A DNA stretch of 64,000 nt from Varroa destructor (lineage: Eukaryota; Arthropoda; Arachnida; Mesostigmata; Varroidae): assembly GCF_002443255.2 (NCBI RefSeq), contig NW_019211456.1, positions 15,150,229-15,214,228 of the forward strand. Reading direction: 5' to 3'. Of this stretch, positions 15,481 through 28,850 are shown one piece after another. The notes under the pieces are model-generated. The model did not search any database and was not told the DNA's origin. It was given only the letters and a program-made list of their open reading frames with translations. The stretch's first letter is position 1, and every line of letters begins with the position of its first letter. The translations under genes and the position numbers were made by a program.

Positions 15481-18400
15481 TCCGTTGCCTGACAATAACA
15501 CAATGAATTTCTGACCTCGTGAAGGTGCTAGAGAGCGGACGCCAAAATGGCGAAAATTGAATGTAACACGGGAGGGCAGAAGGAAATCAGCCAGAGTACC
15601 ATAAGTCACGGGAAGGTGGGAGATAAAACTTTTACCTAAAATTTATAATGGTTACGCAATTCATCCTTTTCTGATCGCCAACGCTCTCTCGTCATGAGCA
15701 GGAGTAGCGATATCACCTTGTATGTATTACATTTTTTTTTTGTAACGAAATGGGGGAAGCTTTAATCGGAGACTGTGTGTAAGAGAGCTAGGAAGGATGT
15801 GATACTGTCCTTTACCCTTCGGTGAGCTTCGGAAAGAAAGGAACATGCTCTGTTTCATGACGTTCATGATCGAGGGCCTTGTCCTACGGGGATGGGTTCC
15901 TCACGTCTCCTGGTTCATGCAGAAAAAACATGTCCCAAGGCTCATGTGGTACCAATTCGTGTAGAGCACAGACTCTCTCATTCGCTTCTTCGTCCATTCG
16001 TACATTTCCGCCTGTGATGATAGATGACTTAATGAGAGCTATAGATTGGTTATGCTTTAATAGGGAACAGGGATGCTTGCGGGCTATTCAACGCCGAAGC
16101 AGATGAACTGAGAGGGACGTAGCGTCAGCCAATCTGTTTTCGATTCCCTTCAGCCTTTTCCTCCTTCGCCTTTGCCCAGTTCTGGGTGAAACACAACACA
16201 TCGGGCTTATCCTTGCATAGACACTCAGCAGGCTTTTTCACTGTTCCATTATCACAAGCTAACTTCCGGCTAACACTTTGCGTAATCACCCGGAAGCCCA
16301 TGTTACATTATTTCGGTTTTTGCTGCGGTATGCGGATCGCGCCTCCTCAATGAGGCATCGTGGAATGAGGTTGTGCTGTACACAATTTCGTTTTAGGAGA
16401 GCAATCGAAATCTCCGGTATTTCGGTACCATTTGCTTAACAATGATAAAATCAGAGCCTAGCATGTGTACGTAGACCAGTCAACTTTCGAATCGCATATT
16501 ATGTTCGTCATATGCCAGAGTGGATATGCGAAATTGTTCCAGGCATATTTCATTCATTGCATATAAACCACTCTTGGTCAGCAGTAGCAGTAAAAGTCTA
16601 GTCACGTACCTACCGGTACTGCCACTCGGAAAACATACAGATATATATATATATACACACCCGCCTTGTACACCGCACTCAAACACTTGCACCAATTACA
16701 GTCTACCTAACTCTACGGCTTCTTGGTGTCTACCTGTGACAACGAAAAGGAATCCTGGTTTTAATGCTAACGGCTTGTCATAATTACTCGAACATCATTC
16801 GCCGGGATCTGGCTAGCCACCGTTGACTGTGGTTACTACTGCTATTTGTTACTCTCGCGAAGTTCCCTTTCCATTGCAATTTTTGATTACGTTGCGGAGT
16901 CGTATATTACTAACTTGAACGAACGAAATAATAATAAAGCGACTAACACTTATTTCTCCTTTCTATTACTAGTCTGTGGGAACCATTGCTTCGCTCATTT
17001 CCAAGACGCTTTGCTTATTTTTCCCTTCAGAGGTTTCTTTTTTGAAGCCCGAATGTAGTACACGTCAACTTACGCTCGACTACAAGGCAAATTACTATTG
17101 GATTGGGTTTTTATACTATCATCGGTCTATGCACCATCAATCGCGCTGTATGTATTTACAGTTGCCTAATAAGACAAGAATACGTCCATGAACGCTACCT
17201 AGTACACTCGAACCTTGCATTCCTTTGCGTACGAATATGAAGCTTGAGTGTATACGCATACAAAATGCTTATTATATGGGTGTATAACTTAAGAGTCCCT
17301 TGAAGAGTGGCTTGTGTTTAGCTCTTCACGTCTATCGCGTCGAGAGTCCCTACAGTGGTTGCAGGCTACTGAAAGGCTTTTATCTCTATCTGACTGGCAT
17401 CCGTTTCTCCCGCTTCTCACTATTTGTCCTGTTATTTCTTTCTGTTCTGTACTCGTAGCCGTGTCCTTGCCCTTCGAAGTCTCGTCTCACTTTATCTTCT
17501 ACTCACTTGCCCGACTGACGGGGCGCTAGTGGGCGTGCTGGCTGAAACTTCCGCTTCCGGGCGGCGGCGGAAGGCTCAAACCGGATCAGTACAGTAGCCG
17601 CTCCAACGACGCCGCAACCATGTCAACGTCACGACAAACGACGCGGTATGACAACCGGTTGTCCTTCTGTGACGATGATTCCTGCTGTCTGACTTCTAGA
17701 AGTACTGAGTAGTCTCTCCGATGGCGGCCTCCAACTATGTTGACGACTGTCTCCAGCCCTGCGACGGTACTTAGTGAATGTCGTTGGCACCCGCTTGTCG
17801 CTTGATGCTGCGCTTCAGATATGTGCATGAATGTGACCACATATGTTCGTGTACGTCCTACCGGCCAAGCCTAACCGGCAGGGGGTTAGCGTAATCGTAC
17901 GGACGTAGCTATTGTAACCACGAGTTCTATCGTACCGAGCGGATGAGCTATATGTACGAGTTAATACGCGCTGAGTATATGGCAAGGTATTGCTAATGAG
18001 TGCCTCTGTAGGAGAACATTCTTGAGGCTTATACGTAGCAGTACTCTACATGGATAAAACGAGAGGGTGACACATAGTTAGTCCATCCACCGCATGCGTG
18101 GTTTTATTTTCGATTGCGTTCCGTACTACACTTATATTTAAGCGTCGCGTTGCTCAGTAAACGCACAATTTCTCAAGTCACTCGTACGGCATCACGATTT
18201 ATCATATATATAATTTTTAAGTTATATTAAGACGAGCGGATAGTAGTGCCTATAAGGGGAGCGTTAAAGCGAGAGGGGTGATGGGGGAGAAAGGCTGGAA
18301 AAGGAGCCTCTAATGTTTCTCTCTGCTTAAGATCCATATGTATCTCATAGACGTGAACGGTCGTAGTGACTAGCCCGTTACATTTTGCTAGGAAAAGACG

Positions 18401-19163
18401 GCCGCGGAGTGCGCATCGTTGGGCCGGCCATCGGCCTAAATCTCGGCTCATTTGACGTGTCGTGGAGTTCAGGGCCTCACCACTAACAAGCTATCTAGCA
18501 CAAAGTCATCGTAACTCGAGTCGCAGCTCTATATTACCTACCAGCAACATCGATCGACGAGGACGCATCATCTTTGTGTTCAAGCGAAATGTATGAAGCT
18601 CGCAACCCGACTTCCAGTCCAGTCATCATTTGTCAGGGACTGACCGACGAGGTCAATTGGTACGAATGCTCATGAGAGTGAGCGAGGACTAAATTACGCC
18701 TTCATTGGAGAGTCGCATAGTAAAAAGTGATAATGAATGTCTAAATTTGTGTTAATTAGTCAGATCACTAATTTTTATTTGAGTGCAAGAACCGTAGAAA
18801 AAACGCGTGGACGCCAGAACACGACGCTGTACAATGTATACATTCACAGATGTTATTGTATAATAGATATCTGTTGTTTTTGTCCAATATCTTGGAATTA
18901 CTTGTATGCTGTTTGCTTCAACGATAATTAAAAGCAATTTAAAGTGAGTTTTTAGGTAAAAGGTAACACGATTTTCAAGCATTATTTCTCTTATTCGAAT
19001 AAATGTTCACCGTCAGGCCGGCTTTAGGGTCTATTTCTAACCTTGCATCTGTAAGAGGGTCGACTACTAAGAAGATCGTGCATATCAGGAAATAGTCGGC
19101 ACTCAAGAAAGCAAATGTGAAAACACACTTTTCGTTCTAATGCAGTAAGGGCTACTAATTATT

Positions 19164-19178
19164 AAAAAAAAAAAAAAA
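19164..19178 (+). repeat. A15 homopolymer
   Basis: Fifteen consecutive A residues follow ATT. It could be the tail of an old retroposed insertion, but I see no recognisable body upstream, so it is reported only as a homopolymer. Confidence 0.9.
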
Positions 19179-19843
19179 CACAAATCGGGTTAACTTGCCT
19201 GCCGTCTTTTTCGCTATAAGGAGCTAACTTAACGAAGGCAACGCTGCTCTTCGAGAATTCTATTCATCTACGATGTCGAAAACTTTTGTAAGCTTGTTAG
19301 TACGACATAAAGCCGACTTAAAATCTGTTTTAGCGATAACTTTCGAGTAATATTTTGTAGAACAGGATCACGCAATCAGCTGTTCCAAAACAGTTTATGG
19401 AGACTGATACGATTGCTCCTAGAAGGACAGTCCTTTAAGAATCACTGTACATTCTACAAAACATGTACATTCTATCTACATAGTAATATACCTTGTTTAT
19501 TTGAAGTTAGACAGATGGCAGTAAAAAGATGACTTAATTCCCTTTTTGCTTTAGCAATGTTACAGTGCGCCATGATGTATGATCATTGAAGCTTTAACCT
19601 ATTTCTTAACTTTTAACCTAACATGAGATAAAGACATGAAATCTTTACACAGACTTGTATACGTCTTGATGCTCAACTTCATTAGTCTATAGTTAATCGA
19701 AATATGGTCGTTAACATGCTTAAATATAACGAAATTTATGGGAACACCCTTCTTTAAACTTGACTTCTTCAATCTGATTTTAAAGAATCATCCAATGATG
19801 TGCAGTCATCCCTAACCAAAGTGTCGAATCTTTTTCATTTCAG

Positions 19844-19993
19844 CGTGCGATTGCCATCCAGTGGGGGCCTTAGGCCGGACGTGCAATATGACGACAGGTC
19901 AGTGTCCTTGTAAAGACGGCGTTACTGGGCTTACCTGCAATCGATGTGCCAAGGGTTATCAGCAAAGCCGCTCACCAATCGCTCCATGTGTCA
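19844..19993 (+). CDS. Net: Netrin exon: third laminin-type EGF repeat (LE3)
   Basis: This internal exon encodes 49 complete residues of a secreted netrin. It begins [14 protein letters not shown], continues [21 protein letters not shown] and ends RSPIAPCV. All eight cysteines of a laminin-type EGF repeat are present, and the wording is nearly that of LE3 in known netrins. An Asn-Met-Thr glycosylation sequon (19885-19893) sits where vertebrate netrin-1 has Asn-Gln-Thr. The acceptor is a T-rich tract ending in CAG at 19841-19843, and the donor is GTGAGT at 19994. Both edges are phase 1: the exon opens with CG completing a codon and closes with A. In vertebrate netrin-1 this repeat contributes a contact for the receptor DCC (Frazzled in flies). 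The exons for LE2, LE1, the LN domain and the signal peptide must lie upstream and were not found here. Confidence 0.96.
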
Positions 19994-20363
19994 GTGAGTA
20001 CAAAACAATTCGTAAATACCACAAATGCTTACAGTAGACTAGATACGGTCGCCTGTTAAACAGAAGGAAAGCCTCCAGTTTATTTAATCAGGATCCTTAG
20101 GCTTACATGTTAATAACCAGTCTTTCGGTGGCAGTTTTGGTTAGTTAAAAGCTAGCATATCTGTGTTTTTACGACGATGTCTACAACCAATCTCGAGCTA
20201 ATCTAAGATATCATTCTGCTTAGGCTCATTATTATGCCTCGTTCGTGTTCTGAATATATGAGTAGTTAAACGTACTATTAGTTTACTAGGTTCTCCTGTC
20301 AGTAACTGGGATGTGGCGAAACGAAAGAACGAGAAGCTCTCTACATTAATGAAAAAATAATTT

Positions 20364-20380
20364 TTTTGGTGGACCTACAG
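20364..20380 (+). repeat. Short dispersed repeat, copy 1
   Basis: The 17-base word TTTTGGTGGACCTACAG occurs here and again at 31633-31649 in the same intron. Both copies are preceded by a similar A-rich stretch (TGAAAAAAT). The match is too long to be comfortable as chance and may mark two remnants of one mobile element. Confidence 0.6.
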
Positions 20381-20839
20381 CTTAGTTTCTCAGTAGCATA
20401 TAGCTAACTGAGTGAAATTCTACTGGCAAATACTATTTTATTATATATTGAAAAAATTGCGTGAAAAGCTTAGACAATTCCTAAAGCTTCTAATTGAGGT
20501 TATTGGTCTTGTATCATAATCTTCATAAACATAGGATAAGGCCATAGGATCACAAAACCTTCGAGTGTCTTTACCCAGCTTAGAATGAAAATATATTGAT
20601 TGAACTCAAGCAAAGTTATAGCACCAATATACCGCATCATTTATCATAAACGGCTGTAACCTTAAGAAACGAAGAGAATGATTCGCTCATTCAAAGGTTT
20701 AGCTCTAATCGCTACCTCACAGTACTGCTTAACTGCGGTCTATCCGGGTCGGAATCGTCGGCAAGCTAAAATATTTCGAATTTTATGCGCGGCACCGATC
20801 AGGCACTCCATCGGACGGCTCACCTCCGGCACGAAACGA

Positions 20840-20930
20840 AGCGTCTCCACGGCCGGATTCGAACCCAAACCACTACATGTTTCTCATATTCATCAAGCAA
20901 ACACGTTACCCATTGCGTCATCACCGGCAT
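20840..20930 (-). repeat. tRNA-derived SINE-like element, minus strand
   Basis: Read on the minus strand, this contains an exact RNA polymerase III B box (GGTTCGAATCC, 20855-20865). An A-box-like word (TGACGCAATGGGTAACG, 20904-20920) lies at tRNA-like spacing upstream of it. The segment after the B box, CGTGGAGACGCTT, closely matches the piece after the B box at 47921-47931. The T stem and acceptor stem do not pair properly, so it is not a functional tRNA. The 3' extent of the SINE body is not visible to me, and the coordinates cover only the tRNA-like head. Confidence 0.55.
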
Positions 20931-23900
20931 TTCGGCGACAAGCTTTTTCTACCGGAGCTCACTTGAATCTTTCGCTTCCCATGTGGAACTTTTTTTCGAC
21001 AAGCGGCAACGTCTCAATGCAAATCTTTGAGTCGAAACTCGTCCCTATGAACTTCAGCTCTCTCAACGATGTGAGGCTGGGTTTAATTGGTGGGTCTACT
21101 GGGCTGCGAAGAAGGTCTTAGACGTGGGCACTTCCGGGTTATTCTCCTCCTCTATGCGTTTTAGCTCCGGTAAGTAAGACGCGCACGGGGCTATCAGCCA
21201 GTTGGTCGTCTCTGTCTCACTTTGTCTGACCGAAGCTACGGAGCATATATCAAGTCCTTGCTACATTTGTTTGCGCAGTTAATAACACTCGTTCGAGTCG
21301 ATACTTAGTGACGGATAGCGATCCGTGGCAACTACCGCGAGGCAATGTTTTTATATTAGCTGACTCGAATACCCAACAGCGCCACTCTGCTCTATTGACA
21401 GGCGTAACACAGCTGCCAGACTTCGCCGCTCTATGCCTCAAGTACTTTACGTTTGCCAGTATTTTGTTACCTCTTGGGCACCATGGCATTCATTTAATAT
21501 TACATGGGTTTACTGATTCTTGCGCATAGCAAACTCAAGCAAAATATACGAGGACAACGAAGTCTTTGTAATTTATTAGAAAAAAGGAGCACACAATTCA
21601 TCTAGGTGTCCTAACAGCGGAGACAACGGGCCTCTGCAATTCGAAATGAACAGAGTTGTGTTGTATTACCTCTCCCGTATACAGTGACTGGGTTATCCGG
21701 TTCTATAACGAAAAATCAAGGTATACAACTTTAAAAACCTATATAGAAACAGAACTTGGTACCGGAGTCCAGCTTTTGGACTGACTTTTTCAAGGTGTAC
21801 CGGAACAATTGGCGCTAATTCTCCGCTATACACCACAGCTATACTTTTTTATAGGTTCCACAACTATGTGTAAGTATTATGAATTTATCTAACCCTATAA
21901 ACTAGGTAAATGCCATGCTTTAAACTGCTTGTGAAGTACAACTTCAATAGAGCAAACACGGACTCCCCCAAAAAATGAAAAGCAATACTTTTATTTTCCT
22001 TTTTTATTTGCCAATCTATCATTTGACGTGGGCCCATGTACATTTTACTCTCCAAGATGTACATGTATGTATTTAGAAATTTCCCACACCCACTCCTGCA
22101 TAGAGCACACGTATTTTATGTCCCGTTCTAGTGCGCTATTTCCTAAAAACCATAAATCGCCCATTCACTTCGTCTCGATCGAGCGCTCTTACCCACGTCG
22201 ACGGCCGGACAGACATTCAGCCACCGACCCGTACGGCCATGTTGTCCCTCAAGACCAGTGCTTTGCCGCCGACGCTGTCGTCGTTGTTCGGAGAATTCCT
22301 CGAAGAGATTTGTCAAATTCCGCACTACAAGCTTGACTTTGCGCGAAAAAGTTTTTTTGGGTTCACTTGCCAGTTTCCTGCCGCTGATACGAACCATAGA
22401 CCGCGTAGCGGCGACAGTAGGAGACGCCGTATCTCTCGATTGATTCATCAAGCAGGGGCCGCTATGCAGGGGCTGGGGTAGACTTTCTAGTAGTAGTGAT
22501 ACTAAAGCTGTACTGCAGAACCGTTTCGTAGCATGGGTATTCCCTTTGTTGATGTCTTTAGCCTGTGAGCATGGTGTCTGACGAAATGTAGTGGAAATAC
22601 ATTTGCTTCTCATTATGACATCACGCCGGTGGTCTCTGCTGGCAACCTAGTTGAATCGAAGGGTTAGCCAGTTACCTCCGCGCAGAGGTAGAGGAACTAG
22701 CAAAAGTGAGCTGAAGTAAACTCACCGGAATCGGCACCCCCATCAATAAGACATGCGTAGCAGAGAAGGTAGGTAAGATGTGGGAGAACAGAGACTAAAC
22801 AAATGTGGCGATCCTTGCCGCCGTAATATGTACCGTAGAAGAAGGTGCCTGGGAATCTTAGTTCAGGCATGTTACGGCGTTTGTAGGAGACTGGCTGTGT
22901 TGTGGCTGAGTGAACCACAGTTGCTCCACGCCGTTGAAACTTGCCATCGTAGTATTTATGCTTCATTGCCACCCGTTTGGCTCTGTGTGTGTATTTTATC
23001 CGACCAACGCTACGTACTGGTGCTGTATTAGACTCGATGGGATAGTTAGAACAAATTTTCTTGGGAGTAATCCTCCCCGCCAAAAGCGTGCCCATGCCTC
23101 TTATCAACTGGAACTTCTAATCGATTATGCTTTAGGGAGCACACTGAAACGTGGAATTCCTGTTTGGGAGTGCGTGAGGGTTACGGCTGGGAACGAAACA
23201 TGAAACAAGGTTAAGCAAAAACAGGTTGACGATTACTAACTAGTGGTATCTACGCAGGTATCTCACCCACAGTAAACTCCTGTGAACTAAAATAAACACA
23301 TTCTATCTGTCTGGCGTATTTGCTACTGATAAGATTTCATGTTTGTTAGCGTAATCTTCACTGAGCACACGGATGATTTTTCTACAAATTATACTCAGGA
23401 AAATGACATCGAAGTAGAATTGAACGGAGAAAAACATCGTATAAGATAGGAGATGCAGGAACTTGTAATACCCTAATGCACACCTGGTCGAACGCTCCAT
23501 ACTTCTGGATATGACTGGCCGCATATTATATGAGGTGCGTATTTTTAGAGCCAGATGTACTTGGCTACCGATGGAAGCAGTGTACCGCTGTGCATTCAGC
23601 TTTGGCACGTGTAGCGGGCTCAGGAAAGAACAATTGCCGGCGCATTAAAATGTCCCTTTTAATGAGACCAATGCTTTGATCTTATTTTGAAAACCAACTA
23701 GTAAATGCTTTTAGAATAATAGCTAAAAACATTTTAGTACTTAAAAAAAACAAGTCTTTATTCGAAGGACCTCCCATCTCAATGGTCATAGACGTTAAAG
23801 CAAGCTGAGTTTGTCGGACGAACTTCAAGATGGCTTTCAGTCTGAAGTCGCGGAGTAAACAACAAACCAACGGCTCGAAAAGAAAAACAAATATAGTAGA

Positions 23901-24631
23901 AAATGGCGAAAAGCAGGACAAATTACTAATAAATTAAATATCTATATACATTAGGTACGAACAGTATCATATCCATTGCTACGAGCGCAGATTATATTGA
24001 AAATCTCTATAGATTATGAATTTGAACAAATTGCAAGTTCCTCGGCTTCTTGACTAATCGGCTGAGAATCGACAAGGCGCCGGTTTTCAACTAGAAAATC
24101 GCGTTTCAGATTTCTTTGCTTTCAATTTTGATGTTCGACCTGTCCATCAGATCACGGCAGTACAGTCTGAAGCCAGTAGCAGCCTAACAGTTTCGACCGA
24201 GATGTGAGCGTAAGGCTTGAGGGATTACAAGGTTGCCTTGCAGACGCCCATAGCCCACAGTTACGTTCGAACGTTGACGTTGCAAGCAAACGGAAGTTAC
24301 CACAATGCAAATTCTAACTTGCGTAAGTGCCTATTATTCACGAAAGATGGACAGGTATCTACTCTTTCATAGCCGTAGTACAAACTTGCGAAGCTCGATA
24401 GTTCGCTTATTTTACTTTGCTAGGGAAACGTGTATAAAATTATTTTTATGATGCATCCAACAACCCACGAAATAAATCAGTCTTTTTAGCACCATTAGAA
24501 ATTGATAATTTATAACAAAAGCTAAGATTTTTTTCGAGAACGAGTTCAGCTTCATGTTCTGTGTATGGTGCATGCTCTAAGCCAAAACGCGAAATGCTTC
24601 CACGTGTACAACTTACCACTTATAAGCACAG

Positions 24632-24666
24632 TAATAAAGGACCATATACTTTATGGTCCTTTATTA
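24632..24666. repeat. Perfect hairpin, 15-bp arms, 5-base loop
   Basis: TAATAAAGGACCATA at 24632-24646 is the exact reverse complement of 24652-24666, with the loop TACTT between them. It lies inside the large netrin intron. There is no T-run terminator context and no gene end here, so it is a structural repeat of unknown role, perhaps a small inverted-repeat transposon remnant. Confidence 0.9.
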
Positions 24667-27600
24667 TTATGCTTATTACAACGATAATAGCGGTAACGGA
24701 AGTAAAAGATATGATAGTGCGGCAATCCAGTGTTCTCCTGAGCCTTCACAGCCAGATTGTGCAGTAGCACGAGCATGTGACGCAAGAGACTCAACCATAA
24801 GTGGTGCGCTTCTGCGGGTAAGAGTGAGCGATTTCTGCCACAAATCCGCAGTCATCTATCCTTAATAAAGTCATTTTTCACGGTAACGCCGACATGGCTC
24901 CATGGTTCCCCATCGACGTCCGACTCTGCCTCCTCTTGGTCATCGTTCGGGCTTTCTCATACACGAGGTAGAGGATGATTGGCAGCGATGCAAAGCGAAA
25001 CATAGTACGCCGGGTCTGCGGTTTGTGGTCCTGATGTCGGTCAATTCGAGGACCATCCCACTAAAAACCACAACGAAAGCGAGTCGACAAGACGATGGCC
25101 GATACTTGCCTCTGACTACCACTATTACACAGCGACGAAGATCATTTCCCCTCCTTTAAATTTACTGTTCGTCGTGCGAGACGGAAGCTCGCCTTGATTA
25201 ATCTGCCTTGATTCACTGTATTCGCTTGCACGGAAGTCACATAACCACACCCGCTACACGGCAGAAGCGTAAAGACATGGTGAGCACTGGAAACTTAAGC
25301 TTGGTAGAGGGAATATTCGATTATTATCACCCCAAGCAAGTACCTCTGGGCCTGAGCTGGCCCCTCTATCATTCATACACCACGGCCGCCACCGTCACTA
25401 GCGCCATCTTTAACGTATCATATCTAGGTGAGCCGTCATTGGATCGGCGAAGCCAAAGTATATGCTTATTCCTCCATTGTGTAGGGGTCAGTGTGATCGT
25501 GCTGCAAGCGGTTATTGACGATATTCTGGTAAGCGAGATCGATTGAGGCGGCAGAAAGACGAATGGCGGCGGCCTGTGGTCGGGTGGATTCACTTATGTA
25601 CATAGGCTCTACTTGCATCCATATATATCTATACAGAGTAGACATTCGGACCGTTAAGGGCGAGAATGCTAGAAGTGATAGCAACGCTTGCAGCTGCTTG
25701 AGAAGTAAGCACTAAGAAATAAGGAGAGATGCAATATAAAATATTATATGAGTGACAAATCCTATCAGCTGACCCTTGACAGTATGTATTTTTATATGAA
25801 TGTATGTTACAGCACGTACCGTGCTTGAGAATACGCTTGTTGTCGAGAGCCTCATCCATCCAACGGTGGTAGGTAAAAATAAGCCGGTGAACATTTTTGC
25901 ACTAGCGAACCCCGTATCAGATATCTTGTCCGGGCCCGCAATTAGGTCCACATTTTTCCGAAGTAGGCGAATATACAAGCAGGATCTACCGAATTATTGG
26001 ATGGCGATGCCCGAAGCACCAATTAACCTAAGATACAAACGTCGAATGAAATATATCTACTACTATGCGACGCTATCGTGATGGTATCTATCGATAACGA
26101 CGCTATGACAATTGCATTAACCGTCTTCGAACACGGGAAAAAGCTGACCGAAATGGTAGCATCAAGGGACCAAATATAAGTAACGATTACGTTTCTAATG
26201 CTCGCGGTATCATATTCTGGTACTATAGTATCAAATAAAATAAGGAATTAAAGAGAAAATAGCCAATACAAGGATGATACAGCCAGGAACCAATCACCAA
26301 TCGAAAGACAGTATGCATGGCGTGGGACGGCACGGATCGAGCATGGGGAATTAATACTGTTGCTGAGAGACGAGCTAATAGAGAAAGCGAAATGATAGTT
26401 GAGAAAAGAAATCCTTACTAATAAGTATGAACTTTGACAAAGGCAAGAAATGAGCCTTTAAGCAACATAACGAAAAAACAAAAAACGAATCTATAGAAAC
26501 ACAGTAAACGAACTAAACTATAATAATAGATAATAGAACGGGGCTTATCAGTATAATAAGGAGCCTACGCTGTTCTGAAGACAGTCATGATCCAATCCGT
26601 CCCGCCGACGTTTTCTTCAATTTAAATCTCGATCTCCTTCTATTCATGTTTCTTGGAAATGTAGCCTCGACGAAATTTGGTCTAACTGAGTGTGCCGGAA
26701 CCTCCGCGCTGAGCAAGTTCTTGATCTCCCTTTTTTTCGCGCCCCCTGGCTCGCGCTCTTCAAGAGGCGTGCTCATATTGCCTGTCCTTTCTATCTTTTT
26801 CTATAGAAATAGTGTTCCTTTTGAAAAGTGCTGAACGCGCTGGCGACGATGCCGGCCCGATGTGCTGCGACTGACTGCAGCCGTCGAATGTGGTGGGCGC
26901 TATGCGACCATTCGACACGAGAGTATAACGTAGAAGAGGACGAAGGCAGGCAGTTGAGGAAGGCTAGCTAGTCGATAGCGTTCGGTGGGTACTGGCCAAA
27001 CCAATGGGGGGCGCGTCGACTGGGCGGCTCGTGAGGATAATAGTTGCAGGAAAGAGTCGGGCCGTAAACGAAACGAACCGACAGACGACGGTACGACGCC
27101 CAGAGCACTGGAGCTGCTTATCCCATCTTGGTCCATCCACCAAACGAGCGGAAAGAGAGAACGAGATAGAGCAAGCGGACGAAGAGATCGCAACAATGGC
27201 TGAACATCATGGGACGAAGGGGGTTTTGGGGGGGGGGGTGTAGGCGGTCTAGGGCCGAGATGTCGGAGAGAGTTATCTAGTGTCGAATCCATTGCAGAAC
27301 TATCAGCGGAAGTGATTCTTGCCTGCGGAAGGCTCTAAGGGCTGCGGAGCTGCTGCTGCGGTGGATACCAGTACTGCTACCCATCTGCTGCAGCCCGCGC
27401 TGCTAACAACCTCCGGAGACCTTAAAAAGTCGACTAGATGAGACCGCCGACGGGCAAACTAGCAGCGCCCCTTCTCAATATGGCAGAAACCCCCTTTCTT
27501 ACAGTTTATCAGATACTTTATGAAGGGTTGGTGAAAATGGTGATAATGGCAGTTTTGGTGGACCGAAAAGTATATACTAGTCAAATGTAGCCTGCTGGTG

Positions 27601-28002
27601 ATTTGATTAATTTATAAATAAAGTTGTAAGCTAATCTAAATATTATATATACCGTACACATTAGCTTAATTTATAACGCGACTTTGTTTCGCATTCTGTT
27701 TCTCAGATAGCAAAATTTGCGTGTCTTATTTAATTTGACCCAATAAACAACAACGTTAATTAAACACGTCTGAAGAATTACAATCCACTACGAGCAGTTA
27801 GAAATGTACGAATAAAAACACTACTTCTTTGCATTTTGTGGTATTTAAGCTTAAACTTACGTAGGACAGCTCATTTAAAATTTTGGATATATAATAGTAA
27901 TCCAGACTCGTAATCGTAGTGGCTGACAGAAGCTAAATGAATGAACTCGCTTCTAAGTCATTGCGTCTGGATTATCTGTAGGTTCTGTTTAACCTGACCT
28001 TT

Positions 28003-28033
28003 AGTTACTTTTGCAATAAAGTTACTTTTGCAA
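28003..28033. repeat. Tandem duplication, 17-base period
   Basis: AGTTACTTTTGCAA occurs at 28003-28016 and again at 28020-28033. It is a short local duplication in AT-rich intron DNA. Confidence 0.85.
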
Positions 28034-28850
28034 AGTTGGACCATTTAACTTTCACCTTGAATTTGATTACCTAAATAGAAAAAAAAAGCAATAATTTTAT
28101 TACAAAGGAATTAGTCGCCTTCTATTTTCGAGCGTATATTGCTTTGGCTACGTTCTTACACAGCGTAGCCATTGTGTGTAGAGATTGTTTGTGTACATCG
28201 TTGCACGGGAAGCCCACCGAAACCAGTCTCGGAAAGTCGACTAACAGGACAAGATGAGGCCAACGAGGAAAAACCGACGCTAGCTTCTACTGCGAGAAGC
28301 TTGTGCCAGCTCCTTTACGCGTTGGATCCTGCTATTTCTCCTGCGTCTGTGTGAGGACGACTGCTCATGTCGAAGAAGCACTGCCTTCTTCGATGTAGTT
28401 GAGTAGACCCAAGACAGAGCTAGGAAAAGCAGCGGTTTGACGCGCAGTATGTTGCAATGCATATAGCGATGATCTATGCATTCGAATTGGATAGGGAGGT
28501 GGTAGACTGCTCGGCCCTCCTCTAAAGGCCTTCAGACTACACGTCCCTGGGCTCTGCATGTTAGCTGTGCGTTTTCCCCAACATACGACCCACTCTCTGT
28601 ACTCTGTCTGTGTGCTGCTTGCTCGGCTGTTGCTATCTATCCACTGATAATCGTGTTAGGGCAAAGAGGAAAAAGAGAACATACGAGCGTCACAGAAAGA
28701 CGCACACCGCACTAGACCCTACCTCAGCGCGTTCCTCGGCAACCCTAACACCGGGCTGGCGGCATCAACTGACTGTCCCGCAAAGGCACATTGCTGTTAG
28801 TTCTAATAGCGCCGGGGTCTTCGGAGCGGGTGAGGAGATGCCTGGGGGGC

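Larger units (their letters stand above)
1..19843 (+). other. Gene-free stretch, probably upstream netrin intron
   Basis: I looked for the earlier netrin parts (laminin N-terminal domain, LE1 and LE2, with their spaced cysteines) on both strands and did not see them. Because the exon at 19844 starts inside a codon after a good acceptor, at least part of this stretch must be intron, and the simplest reading is that all of it is. It alternates AT-rich DNA with GC-richer islands (about 0.4-1.4, 6.4-7.2, 7.7-8.6, 9.5-10.0, 14.6-15.5 and 17.3-17.8 kb). In those islands several frames on both strands are open at once, which reflects few AT-rich stop codons rather than genes. It also holds a TA microsatellite at 11.5 kb, a pyrimidine-rich tract at 15.2-15.5 kb and an A15 run at 19164-19178. 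Confidence 0.5.

Noticed and set aside
20840..20930. Functional tRNA gene on the minus strand
   Set aside because: A and B boxes are present, but the T stem and acceptor stem do not pair, and a related copy exists elsewhere, so SINE fits better.
20678..21121. 147-codon open frame in the netrin intron
   Set aside because: It reads through the tRNA-derived SINE-like head; the frame is incidental.
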